Assembly (NCBI RefSeq): GCF_900104965.1
Contig: NZ_LT629757.1
Coordinates: 1,860,001-1,924,000 of the forward strand
Source of the DNA: Nocardioides scoriae
GTDB taxonomy: Bacteria > Actinomycetota > Actinomycetes > Propionibacteriales > Nocardioidaceae
Direction: 5' to 3'
DNA length: 64,000 nucleotides
Position numbers and translations under genes: made by a program. This document shows positions 41,126 through 51,846 of the stretch, in pieces. The notes below the pieces were generated by a model. It searched no databases, was not told the DNA's origin, and was given only the letters and a program-made list of their open reading frames with translations. Position 1 is the stretch's first letter. The number at the start of each line of letters is the position of its first letter.

Positions 41126-41204
41126 CTCCCCGGGTAGGAGTCGAACCTACGTCGCTTGTCCTGATTCAAAGTCAGGCGGGCCCTGCCGGCAGACCAACCG
41201 GGGA
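41126..41204 (-). tRNA. tRNA-Gln (anticodon UUG)
   Basis: The minus strand folds as a cloverleaf. The acceptor is TCCCCGG/CCGGGGA, with G as discriminator base. The D-arm is GGTC-TGCCGGCAG-GGCC. The anticodon stem is CCTGA/TCAGG around CTTTGAA, giving anticodon TTG. The T-arm is GTAGG-TTCGACT-CCTAC. The variable region appears slightly long at nine bases, so the exact arm boundaries may differ by a base or two. CCA is not encoded. It directly precedes glmU, so 3' processing of the tRNA would create the 5' end of glmU mRNA. Confidence 0.88.
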
Positions 41205-41320
41205 ATGTCCGAAGACGGCGTCAGGCTACCGGCGCGCGCCGGCCCGCGCGGACCCCTCCTGTCACCTGCCGGCCACCTGCCCCTTGCCTCCCGTCACCTT
41301 CTCGGGGTTGGTTGGCAGGC

Positions 41321-42511
41321 ATGACTCCTCTCGGAACGACCCGGCACACCGTCGTGCTGGCCCTGATGACCGCGCTCACCCTCTCGGCCCCCGGCCTGGT
41401 GGGCCCCGCCCAGGCGACCTCGCCCAGCACCACCGCCGCCCGCGCCTCCGACTCCTCCGGTCCCGACCGGGGGGTGCGGGCCTCCGAGCCGCTGGTGATC
41501 GGTCACCGCGGCGCGTCGGGCTACCGGCCCGAGCACACGCTGGCGTCGTACAAGCTGGCGATCCGGATGGGCGCCGACTACATCGAGCCCGACCTCGTCT
41601 CGACCAAGGACGGCGTCCTGGTCTCGCGCCACGAGAACGAGATCAGCGGCACCACCGACGTGGCCGCCCACCCGGAGTTCGCGGCGCGCAGGACGACCAA
41701 GACCATCGACGGCAAGCCGATCACCGGCTGGTTCACCGAGGACTTCACGCTCGCCGAGCTGCGCACGCTGCGCGCCAAGGAGCGGCTGCCGCAGGTGAGG
41801 CCCAACAACACGCAGTACGACGGCCGCTTCCTGGTGCCGACCTTCGACGAGGTCCTCGACCTGGTCAACCGCACCAACCGCAAGCGCCCCGGCACCGCGC
41901 GCGACATCGGCGTCTACCCGGAGACCAAGCACCCGACGTACTTCGCCTCGATCGGGCTGGCCCTCGAGCGCCCGATGCTGCGCGAGCTGCGCAACCACGG
42001 GCTCGACCGCAGGAACGCCAAGGTGTTCCTCCAGAGCTTCGAGACCCGCAACCTGCGCCAGCTGGACAAGAAGACCGACCTGCCGCTGATCCAGCTCATG
42101 GACGCCACGGGCGCGCCGTACGACCTGGTCGCGGAGGGTGACCCCCGCACCTGGGCCGACCTGACCAAGCCGGCGGGCCTGAGGTTCATCGCGCGGTACG
42201 CCGACGGCATCGGCCCCAACAAGGACCTCGTGCTGCCCCGCGACGCGAACAACCGGGTCGGCGCCCCCAGCGCGCTGGTCACCGACGCCCACCGCCAGGG
42301 CCTGCTGGTGCACGTGTTCACGCTGCGCCGGGAGAACCAGTTCATGGCCGCCAACTTCCAGCAGGGCACCGACCCCAACGCGCCCGGCAACATGGCCGCC
42401 GAGGTGAAGGCGTTCCTCGACACCGGCATCGACGGGTTCTTCACCGACAACTCCGACATCGGCGTCGCTGCCCGGGATGCCTGGGTGCGGTCGGCGCGGA
42501 GGGTGGCGTAG
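41321..42511 (+). CDS. glpQ: Secreted glycerophosphodiester phosphodiesterase
   Basis: This enzyme hydrolyses glycerophosphodiesters to glycerol-3-phosphate and an alcohol. It has 396 residues. The N-terminal signal peptide (HTVVLALMTALTLSAPGLVG) is followed by PAQA as cleavage site. The catalytic region begins VIGHRGASGYRPEHTLASY with HRGA and the Pro-Glu-His-Thr block. DYIEPDLVSTKDGVLVSRH provides the metal-binding Glu and Asp and the second catalytic His. The late IDGFFTDNSD is the barrel end. The ATG at 41321 is preferred over a TTG at 41312. The protein should act outside the membrane to gain phosphate and glycerol. Confidence 0.92.
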   Translation: MTPLGTTRHTVVLALMTALTLSAPGLVGPAQATSPSTTAARASDSSGPDRGVRASEPLVIGHRGASGYRPEHTLASYKLAIRMGADYIEPDLVSTKDGVLVSRHENEISGTTDVAAHPEFAARRTTKTIDGKPITGWFTEDFTLAELRTLRAKERLPQVRPNNTQYDGRFLVPTFDEVLDLVNRTNRKRPGTARDIGVYPETKHPTYFASIGLALERPMLRELRNHGLDRRNAKVFLQSFETRNLRQLDKKTDLPLIQLMDATGAPYDLVAEGDPRTWADLTKPAGLRFIARYADGIGPNKDLVLPRDANNRVGAPSALVTDAHRQGLLVHVFTLRRENQFMAANFQQGTDPNAPGNMAAEVKAFLDTGIDGFFTDNSDIGVAARDAWVRSARRVA

Positions 42512-42525
42512 GGGGCCGTTCAGCG

Positions 42526-42660
42526 GCGGGCAGTTTCCCCGGTCGACCGGGGAAACTGCCCGCGGAGCCGGGCGAAACGGACACGAACGGGCAGTTTCGG
42601 CCGACCAGGCCGCCCGATTCGTCCGTACGCCGCCCAGCGCGGCGCTGCGTACGACCGCCC
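42526..42660 (+). repeat. Intergenic element with a perfect 38-bp palindrome (left inverted copy)
   Basis: GCGGGCAGTTTCCCCGGTC (42526-42544) and its exact reverse complement (42545-42563) form a perfect 38-bp palindrome with no loop. It continues through GCGGAGCCGGGCGAAACGGA and GGGCAGTTTCGGCCG to GCCCGATTCGTCCGTACG. The same run, reversed, occupies 44940-45042. It lies between glpQ and the convergent thioesterase gene, so the palindrome could end both transcripts. It fills the 158-bp gap. Confidence 0.9.
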
Positions 42661-42669
42661 GGCCGCCGC

Positions 42670-43557
42670 TCAGACGCCGCGCTGCAGCCGGGTGTCCTCG
42701 GCCGGGTCGCTGCCGGTCAGGTCGACCGTGCGGCGGGTGTTCGACACCGAGGTGACCACGGCGGTGCCGAGCCGGCCCCGGCGGTCGAAGACCGTCACGG
42801 TGCCGACCGCGATGCCGTTGGCGGAGACCCGGTCGAGGGCCTCGAGGCCGATCTCGACGCCGTCGGGCTGACGGGCGAGCGTGAGCGTGATGTCGGTGTT
42901 GATCTGCTCGATGCCGCCGTCGCCCCAATTGGTGGTCATGCTGGTGACGTCGGCGATCGACGCGGCGGCCACGAAGCCCGAGGGCCGCTCCCCCGCGACG
43001 ACGGGCACGCCGACCTGCCAGGTCGCCTTGCGGCCGGCGTTCTGGTGCTCGGCGAAGGACGAGTGCCAGCCGACGCCCTCGCTGCGGAACAGCGGCAGCC
43101 GCGGCCGGTCGGTCGGCGGCGCCAGGTCGAGCGGCGGCGGCTGCGGGGCGTCGTCGGGCTCCCAGACCTTGCCCGGCGCCGGGTGGCCGACGCGCAGGAA
43201 CAGCCCGCTCGCCCGGGCCACCGTCTCGACGCCGCCGTCGGACCCGCCCTCCTCCGGCGGGACGTCCTGCTCCATCACGACGTCGACCAGGCACAGCCGC
43301 GCGGAGGCCCGCACGACGCTGGCCCGGGTCCGCGTCACCCGGCGGCGGGCGGGGCGGAACAGGTCGACCGTCCACCGCGCCGGCCGCAGGTCCTCGCGGC
43401 CCAGGTCGGCGACCTGCGCCTCGGCCGCCCGCGCCAGCAGCCCGCTGACCGCGACGCCGTGCAGGTGGTCGTTGCTCCACAGGCTGCACGCCGCATCGGT
43501 GGGGACCACGGCGCCGGCGTCCGGGTCGGGGGCGGGCACGAAGAAGGAGAGGGGCAC
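42670..43557 (-). CDS. Acyl-CoA thioesterase-like double hotdog protein
   Basis: This is a 295-residue protein with two hotdog-like halves, as in the TesB-like thioesterase family. The first half ends around WTVDLFRPARRRV, a variant of the common thioesterase strand that carries an acidic residue. The second half contains TSMTTNWGDGGIEQINTDITLTL, where INTDITL parallels the family's catalytic Asp strand. No membrane segments are present. Substrate chain is unknown. It is the last gene of the tam-thioesterase pair, separated by 34 bp, and the pair may be controlled by the adjacent MarR regulator. Confidence 0.75.
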   Translation of the reverse strand: MPLSFFVPAPDPDAGAVVPTDAACSLWSNDHLHGVAVSGLLARAAEAQVADLGREDLRPARWTVDLFRPARRRVTRTRASVVRASARLCLVDVVMEQDVPPEEGGSDGGVETVARASGLFLRVGHPAPGKVWEPDDAPQPPPLDLAPPTDRPRLPLFRSEGVGWHSSFAEHQNAGRKATWQVGVPVVAGERPSGFVAAASIADVTSMTTNWGDGGIEQINTDITLTLARQPDGVEIGLEALDRVSANGIAVGTVTVFDRRGRLGTAVVTSVSNTRRTVDLTGSDPAEDTRLQRGV

Positions 43558-43591
43558 GGGGGCATCCTGCCTGGTCGCCCGGCCGGCCCCG

Positions 43592-44365
43592 TCAGGGACG
43601 TCGCGCGACCACGAACACCCGGCGGAACGGCATCACGGTCACCCCACCGTGCTCGGGGTACGCCGCCCGCAGCAGCGGCCGCAGCTCGGCCTCGAACTGC
43701 TCGCGCAGCTCCGGCGGCAGCGCCTGCACGGTCGGCCGCAGCCCGGTGCCGCTGATCCAGCCGAACACGGGGTCCTCGCCGGTCAGCACGTGGCTGTACG
43801 TCGTCTCCCACGCGTCGACCTCCCACCCCAGGTCGGCCAGCAGCCGCAGGTAGGTCTGCGGGTCGTGGCTGGCCATGGTGGCCACCTCGCCGGTGTGCGC
43901 GGCGTACGGCGCCCGCCCGGCCAGCTCGGTCACCAGGGTGTGGCTGGGAGCACCGAAGCTGCCCGGCACCTGGAAGGCCAGCCAACCACCGGGCGCGACC
44001 GTGCCCGCGAGGCCGGGCAGCAGGTCGAGGTGGTCGGGCAGCCAGTGCAGCACCGCGTTGCTGACCAGCACGTCGGGGCGCAGACCGCGGTCGGGCCAGT
44101 CACGCACGTCGCCGACCTCGAGCTCGACGCCCGGGCCCACCGCTCCGCGGGCGGCCTCGACCATCTGCTCGCTGCTGTCGCTGCCGAGGACGCGGGCGCC
44201 GGGCCAGCGGCGCGGCAGCAGCGCCGTCAGGTTGCCCGCCCCGCAGCCGAGGTCGACGACCAGGGACGGGTCCTCGGCGCCGATCTGCGCGAGCAGGTCG
44301 TGGAAGGGGCGGGCGCGGTGGTCGGCGTACCCCAGGTAGCGGGCGGGGTCCCAGCTGAAGGCCAT
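43592..44365 (-). CDS. tam: Trans-aconitate 2-methyltransferase
   Basis: This SAM-dependent enzyme detoxifies trans-aconitate. It has 257 residues. The start FSWDPARYLGYADHRARPFHD is the Tam family signature. The SAM loop is VVDLGCGAGNLT, and GSDSSEQMVEAAR the second strand. VSNAVLHWLPDH is motif IV-like and VQALPPELREQFEAEL is near the C-terminus. The ATG at 44365 lies 63 bp from the divergent MarR gene, with overlapping palindromes between. Regulation by that MarR protein is likely. Confidence 0.93.
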   Translation of the reverse strand: MAFSWDPARYLGYADHRARPFHDLLAQIGAEDPSLVVDLGCGAGNLTALLPRRWPGARVLGSDSSEQMVEAARGAVGPGVELEVGDVRDWPDRGLRPDVLVSNAVLHWLPDHLDLLPGLAGTVAPGGWLAFQVPGSFGAPSHTLVTELAGRAPYAAHTGEVATMASHDPQTYLRLLADLGWEVDAWETTYSHVLTGEDPVFGWISGTGLRPTVQALPPELREQFEAELRPLLRAAYPEHGGVTVMPFRRVFVVARRP

Positions 44366-44377
44366 CGCCCCAAGTTA

Positions 44378-44413
44378 TCTCGACATCGAGAATCTTGCGA
44401 GCACAGATTCTCG
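44378..44413. promoter_or_regulatory. Overlapping palindromes between tam and the MarR gene (candidate MarR operator)
   Basis: TCTCGA-CA-TCGAGA (44378-44391) is a perfect 6-bp inverted repeat. CGAGAATCT (44387-44395) and AGATTCTCG (44405-44413) form a perfect 9-bp inverted repeat with a 9-base spacer. They share the CGAGA half-site. Both lie in the 63-bp space between divergent genes. This is the arrangement expected of an autoregulated MarR protein that also controls tam. Confidence 0.7.
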
Positions 44414-44428
44414 CGCTACAGTCCCGAC

Positions 44429-44917
44429 GTGGAGCACGACGAGGTCGACGAGCTGGTGCGCGCCTGGGGGCGCGAGCGCTCCGACCTCGACCTGGCCCCC
44501 GTCGAGGTGTTCAGCCGGGTGGCCCGGCTGGCCCGGCTGCTGGACGGCCTGCGACGCGAAGCGTTCGCCGGGCACGGCGTCGAGCCGTGGGAGTTCGACG
44601 TGCTGGCGGCGCTGCGTCGGGCGGGCGCGCCGTACGAGCTGACGCCGGGGTCGCTGCTGCGCCAGACCATGGTCACCAGCGGCACCATGACCAACCGCGT
44701 CGACCGGCTCGTCGAGCGCGACCTCGTCGAGCGGCGCCCCGACCCGAGCGACCGACGCGGCGTGCTGGTGCGGCTGACGGCGACCGGCAAGCGCAGCGTC
44801 GACGGCGCCTTCGAGTCGCTGCTCGACAGCGAGCGCCGGCTGCTGAGCGTCATCCCGGCGCCCGAGCGCGACCGGCTGGCGCTGGCGCTCAAGCAGCTGA
44901 TGGCCCCGCTGGGCTGA
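44429..44917 (+). CDS. MarR-family transcriptional regulator
   Basis: This is a 162-residue winged-helix regulator. The DNA-binding part spans EFDVLAALRRAGAPYELTPG, then LLRQTMVTSGTMTNRVDRLV (recognition helix) and the wing RRPDPSDRRGVLVRLTATG. Helices at each end provide the dimer interface and ligand pocket. The start is taken as GTG 44429. It has almost no leader room for a ribosome site, so the mRNA may be leaderless. It is divergent from tam and thioesterase, and likely represses them in response to a small acid or acyl compound. Confidence 0.9.
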   Translation: MEHDEVDELVRAWGRERSDLDLAPVEVFSRVARLARLLDGLRREAFAGHGVEPWEFDVLAALRRAGAPYELTPGSLLRQTMVTSGTMTNRVDRLVERDLVERRPDPSDRRGVLVRLTATGKRSVDGAFESLLDSERRLLSVIPAPERDRLALALKQLMAPLG

Positions 44918-44939
44918 CCGTCGGGGTCGAGCCGGCGGG

Positions 44940-45042
44940 GCGTCGTACGGACGAATCGGGCGCGCTGGGCGGCCGAAACTGCCCGCCGACGTCCGCTTTG
45001 CCCGGCTCCGCGGGCAGTTTCCCCGGTCGACCGGGGAAACTG
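44940..45042 (-). repeat. Intergenic element with a 28-bp perfect palindrome (right inverted copy)
   Basis: Read on the minus strand this repeats the element at 42526-42660. CAGTTTCCCCGGTC and its exact complement (45015-45042) form the palindrome. Then come GCGGAGCCGGGC, GCGGGCAGTTTCGGCCG and GCCCGATTCGTCCGTACG. It lies in the 131-bp gap between the MarR gene and the convergent ABC-F gene, where it could serve as a bidirectional terminator. With the left copy it encloses the thioesterase, tam and MarR genes in an inverted-repeat frame. Confidence 0.9.
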
Positions 45043-45048
45043 ACCCAG

Positions 45049-46907
<1,859 letters not shown>

Positions 46908-46911
<4 letters not shown>

Positions 46912-47837
46912 CCGGCCAGCTCCACGACGTGGGCGCCGGCGACGGGGCCGGTCGCGACGTGCACCACCGGCACGCCTGCCTCGAGCAGGGCCAGCCGGGT
47001 CGCGGTGGCGGCCTCGTGGCTGCACGCGTGCGCCAGCAGCGTCGGGCCGGAGCCGGACAGCAGGACGGGTCCGTCGTGGTGGGAGCGGACGAGCGCGCAG
47101 CGCTCGGCCAGCTCGGGTCGCAGGCTCAGGGCGGGCTCCTCGAGGTCGTTGGTCAGGGCCGCGCCGACGCGGGGGACGTCGCCGACCCGCAGCGCGGCGA
47201 GCAGCCCGACGGGGTCGGCCACGTGGGAGCCGAGCGGCACGTCGGGGTGGAGCCGGTCGAACTCGCGGTAGACCGCGGGGGTGGACAGGCCCGTGGCGTC
47301 GGGCACCACGACCCACCAGTGGCTGCCGGCGTCGGGGACGGGCACGACCTGCTCGCCGCGGCCGGTGCCGTGGGCGGTGCCGCCGAGCAGCGAGAAGGGG
47401 ACGTCACTGCCGAGCTCGGCCGCGAGCGCGAGCAGCTCGTCGTCGGGGGTGTGCAGGTCCCACAGGCGGTCCAGGGCGACCAGGGTCGCGGCGGCGTCGG
47501 CGCTGCCGCCGGCGAGGCCGCCCGCGACGGGGATGCCCTTGCCGATCTCGATCGAGGCCGCGCGCCGCAGCCCGTGGTGGGCGGCGAGCGCCTGCCCGGC
47601 GCGGACGGCCAGGTTGCGCTGGTCGAGCGGCACGGTGGAGCAGTCGACGTCGCCGAGCGGGGTGACGCTGACCTGCCAGCGCCCGGCGTCCTCGACGCGG
47701 ACGTCGTCGTAGAGGCTGATCGCCTGGTAGACGGTGTTGAGCGGGTGGAAGCCGTCGTGGCGCGGCCGGCCGACCCGGAGGACCAGGTTGACCTTGGCCG
47801 GGGCGCGCACGGTCACGGGTGCGGCGGTGGGTGCCAT
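46908..47837 (-). CDS. ispE: 4-diphosphocytidyl-2-C-methyl-D-erythritol kinase
   Basis: This GHMP kinase of the MEP isoprenoid pathway has 309 residues. RAPAKVNLVLRVG is the opening motif with the catalytic Lys. The glycine-rich ATP loop is PVAGGLAGGSADAAATL with Asp nearby. LSGSGPTLLAHA is the third GHMP motif. The start at 47837 shares one base with the rsmA stop (TGATG). It follows rpfB-rsmA, as in Mycobacterium. Isoprenoid precursors are needed here for menaquinone and polyprenyl carriers. Confidence 0.95.
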
Positions 47838-48697
47838 CAGGCCAGGGCCTCTGCGATCCGGACGAAGTCGGCGAGCTCGAGCTGCTCGCCTCGGGTGAGG
47901 GGGTCGATGCCGGCGGCCGCCAGGGCGGCCGTGGAGGCCTCCGCGGAGCCGGCGAGCGTGCGCAGCGCGGCCCGCAGGGCCTTGCGCCGCTGGGCGAACG
48001 CGGCGTCGACGACGGCGAACACCTGCGCGCGGGTGACCGCCGTGGTCGGCGGCTCGCGACGGGTCCAGGCGACCAGCCCCGAGTCGACGTTGGGCGCGGG
48101 CCAGAACACGTTGCGACCGACGGCGCCGGCGCGGCGGACGTCGGCGTACCACGCGGCCTTGACCGAGGGCACGCCGTAGATCTTGGAGCCGGGGCGGGCG
48201 GCCAGCCGGTCGGCCACCTCCGACTGCACCATCACCAGCCCGCGCTCCAGCGAGGGCAGCAGGCCGAGCAGGTGGAGCAGCACCGGCACCGAGACGTTGT
48301 AGGGCAGGTTGGCCACCAGCGCCGTGGGCGCGGGGCCGGGCACCTCGCTGACCCGCAGGGCATCGGCCAGGACCACCTCGAAGCGGTCGGCGTGGTCGGG
48401 GGCGCGCTCGGCCACGGTCGCGGGCAGCAGGCCGGCGAGCAGCGGGTCGATCTCCAGCGCCACCACGCGGCGGGCCACCTCGAGCAGGGCCAGGGTCAGC
48501 GACCCCAGTCCGGGACCGACCTCGAGCACGACGTCGTCGGCCCCGATGCCGGAGTCGCGCACGATCCGCCGCACCGTGTTGGGGTCGATGACGAAGTTCT
48601 GCCCCTTCTGCTTGGTGGGGCGCAGGTCGAGCCCGTCCGCGAGCAGACGCACCTCCGCCGGACCGAGCAGTCTCGGTCCGGCGGAGGAAGTCGTCAC
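47837..48697 (-). CDS. rsmA: 16S rRNA (A1518/A1519-N6)-dimethyltransferase
   Basis: Also known as KsgA, this enzyme dimethylates two adenines near the 3' end of 16S rRNA during 30S maturation. It has 286 residues. [18 protein letters not shown] is the usual N-terminal segment, [15 protein letters not shown] is the SAM loop and [11 protein letters not shown] is catalytic motif IV. The C-terminal part has [14 protein letters not shown] and [14 protein letters not shown]. The start is GTG 48697, since the upstream open frame is not homologous. It is translationally linked to ispE. Confidence 0.96.
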   Translation of the reverse strand: MTTSSAGPRLLGPAEVRLLADGLDLRPTKQKGQNFVIDPNTVRRIVRDSGIGADDVVLEVGPGLGSLTLALLEVARRVVALEIDPLLAGLLPATVAERAPDHADRFEVVLADALRVSEVPGPAPTALVANLPYNVSVPVLLHLLGLLPSLERGLVMVQSEVADRLAARPGSKIYGVPSVKAAWYADVRRAGAVGRNVFWPAPNVDSGLVAWTRREPPTTAVTRAQVFAVVDAAFAQRRKALRAALRTLAGSAEASTAALAAAGIDPLTRGEQLELADFVRIAEALA

Positions 48698-48717
48698 GGG
48701 GACGAGCGTAGAGGCCG

Positions 48718-50031
<1,314 letters not shown>

Positions 50032-50083
50032 TCACACCGGGGGGCGGGGTCCACGAGGTGGACGTGACGCCCCACCCACCCCA

Positions 50084-50950
50084 TCAGCCCCAGGGGCCAC
50101 CGAAGGCCGTCTCGGTGTTCGCGTCGAGCGCTCGGCACAGCTCCTCGAGGTCGTCGCCGCGGGTCTCGGCCATGGCCCGCACGGTCAGCGGGACGAGGTA
50201 GCTGGCGTTGGTGCGACCCCGGTGCGGCGCCGGCGTCAGGTACGGCGCGTCGGTCTCCACGAGCACCCGGTCGAGCGGCGCCACCCGCAGCGCCTCGCGC
50301 AGCGACGCGGCGTTCTTGAAGGTGACGGTGCCGGCGAAGGAGAGGTGGGCGCCGCGGTCCAGGCAGGCGCGGGCGAACGCCGCGTCGCCGGAGAAGCAGT
50401 GCATCACCCAGCGGTCCGGGACCCCGACCTCGTCGAGCACGCGGAGCACGTCGTCGTGGGCGTCGCGGTCGTGGATCACCAGGGTGCGGTCGAGACGGCG
50501 GGCCAGCTCGACGTGGGCCCGGAAGGAGTGCTGCTGGGCGGCCGTGCCCTCGGGTCCGGTGCGGAACCGGTCGAGGCCGGTCTCGCCGACCGCGCGCACC
50601 CGGTCGCTGCTGCGGGCCAGCCGCTCGATCTCGGCCAGCGCGTCGTCGAGGCGGCCCTGCTCCGCGAGCAGCGGCGCCTCGTTGGGGTGCAGCGCCACCG
50701 CGGCCACCACCTGCGGGTGGGCCTCGGCGGTGGCCACGGCCCAGGCCGAGCCCTCGAGGTCGCACCCGACCTGCACCACGCGCGGCACCCCGACCGAGGC
50801 CGACAGCGCCAGCGCGTCGGCGACCGCGAGGGCCTCCTCCTCGCCTCGGGTGACGTCGAGGTGGCAGTGGTTGTCCACGACCGGGTGCGGCAGCGGCTCG
50901 GGCAGGCCGGGCCGGCCCTCGGGGACCCGGCCGGCGGTCGCGGCGCTCAC
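50084..50950 (-). CDS. tatD: TatD-family metal-dependent hydrolase (DNase)
   Basis: This is a 288-residue amidohydrolase-fold nuclease. Metal ligands are seen in VVDNHCHLD, the Glu in VRAVGETGLDRF, LVIHDRDAHDDV, MHCFSGDAAF, and the late VETDAPYLTPAP. FAGTVTFKNA is also typical. It acts in DNA or RNA trimming and quality control. The GTG start at 50950 overlaps the rsmI stop by 4 bp. It precedes rpfB as in Mycobacterium, where metG lies between it and rsmI; here metG is not present. Confidence 0.94.
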   Translation of the reverse strand: MSAATAGRVPEGRPGLPEPLPHPVVDNHCHLDVTRGEEEALAVADALALSASVGVPRVVQVGCDLEGSAWAVATAEAHPQVVAAVALHPNEAPLLAEQGRLDDALAEIERLARSSDRVRAVGETGLDRFRTGPEGTAAQQHSFRAHVELARRLDRTLVIHDRDAHDDVLRVLDEVGVPDRWVMHCFSGDAAFARACLDRGAHLSFAGTVTFKNAASLREALRVAPLDRVLVETDAPYLTPAPHRGRTNASYLVPLTVRAMAETRGDDLEELCRALDANTETAFGGPWG

Positions 50951-51813
50951 GGGCGGTGCACCGCGTCGTAGACCAGCCGCTTGGGCACGCCGGAGCGCTT
51001 GGCGACCTCGGCGATGGCCTGCTTGCGGGGCACGCCGGTCGACTCCTCGACCTCCACCAGGGCGGCCAGCGCCACCGGGTCGGTGACGGCCTCGGGCGGG
51101 GCGGCGCCCTCCACGACCAGGGTGACCTCGCCGCGGACGCCGTCGTCGGCCCACGCGGCCAGCTCGGCCAGCGTGCCGCGGCGTACCTCCTCGTGGGTCT
51201 TGGTCAGCTCGCGGCACACCACCGCGCGGCGCTCCGGACCGAAGGCCTCGGCCAGCGCGGCGAGCGCCGCGGCCGTGCGGTGGGGCGCCTCGAAGAAGAC
51301 CAGCGTGCGCTCCTCCCGGGCGACCGAGGCCAGCCGACGCGAGCGCTCGCCCCCCTTGCGCGGCAGGAAGCCCTCGAAGCAGAAGCGGTCGACCGGCAGG
51401 CCCGACACCGCCAGCGCGGTCAGCACCGCCGACGGCCCCGGCAGGCTGGTGACGCGCACGCCCTGCTCGACCGCGGCCGCGACCAGGCGGTAGCCCGGGT
51501 CGGAGACGCTCGGCATGCCGGCGTCGGTCACCAGCACCACCCGCTCCCCCGCCAGCAGGGCGTCGACCAGCGCCTGGGTCCGCAGGTGCTCGTTGCCCTC
51601 GAAGTACGACACCACCCGACCCGTCAGCTCCACGCCGAGGTCGGAGGTGAGCCGGCGCAGCCGCCGGGTGTCCTCCGCGGCCACCACGTCGGCCTCCGCG
51701 AGCTCGCGGGCCAGGCGTGGCGAGGCGTCCTCGGGGCGACCGATCGGCGTGCCGGCCAGGATGAGGACGCCGGTCGCGGCGACACCCGCACGAGGGAGGT
51801 CCGGTTGGCTCAC
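50947..51813 (-). CDS. rsmI: 16S rRNA (cytidine1402-2'-O)-methyltransferase
   Basis: This 288-residue SAM enzyme of the tetrapyrrole-methylase fold modifies C1402 in the ribosomal P-site. LILAGTPIGRPEDASPRLAR is the opening, VVAAEDTRRLRRL the substrate-binding segment, and VVLVTDAGMPSVSDPGYRLV the SAM pocket. LPGPSAVLTALAVSGLP and FEGFLPRKGGER are further family blocks. The start is GTG 51813. It lies back-to-back with pmt, with 33 bp between starts, an arrangement also found in Mycobacterium. Confidence 0.96.
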   Translation of the reverse strand: MSQPDLPRAGVAATGVLILAGTPIGRPEDASPRLARELAEADVVAAEDTRRLRRLTSDLGVELTGRVVSYFEGNEHLRTQALVDALLAGERVVLVTDAGMPSVSDPGYRLVAAAVEQGVRVTSLPGPSAVLTALAVSGLPVDRFCFEGFLPRKGGERSRRLASVAREERTLVFFEAPHRTAAALAALAEAFGPERRAVVCRELTKTHEEVRRGTLAELAAWADDGVRGEVTLVVEGAAPPEAVTDPVALAALVEVEESTGVPRKQAIAEVAKRSGVPKRLVYDAVHRP

Positions 51814-51846
51814 CGGTCGATCATCGCAGCCGTAGCCTTGGGCAGC

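Noticed and set aside
41126-41204. tRNA-Gln as an integration site for the defence island
   Set aside because: The island lies 5.5 kb away with intact core genes between, and no tRNA fragment is repeated at the island's edges.
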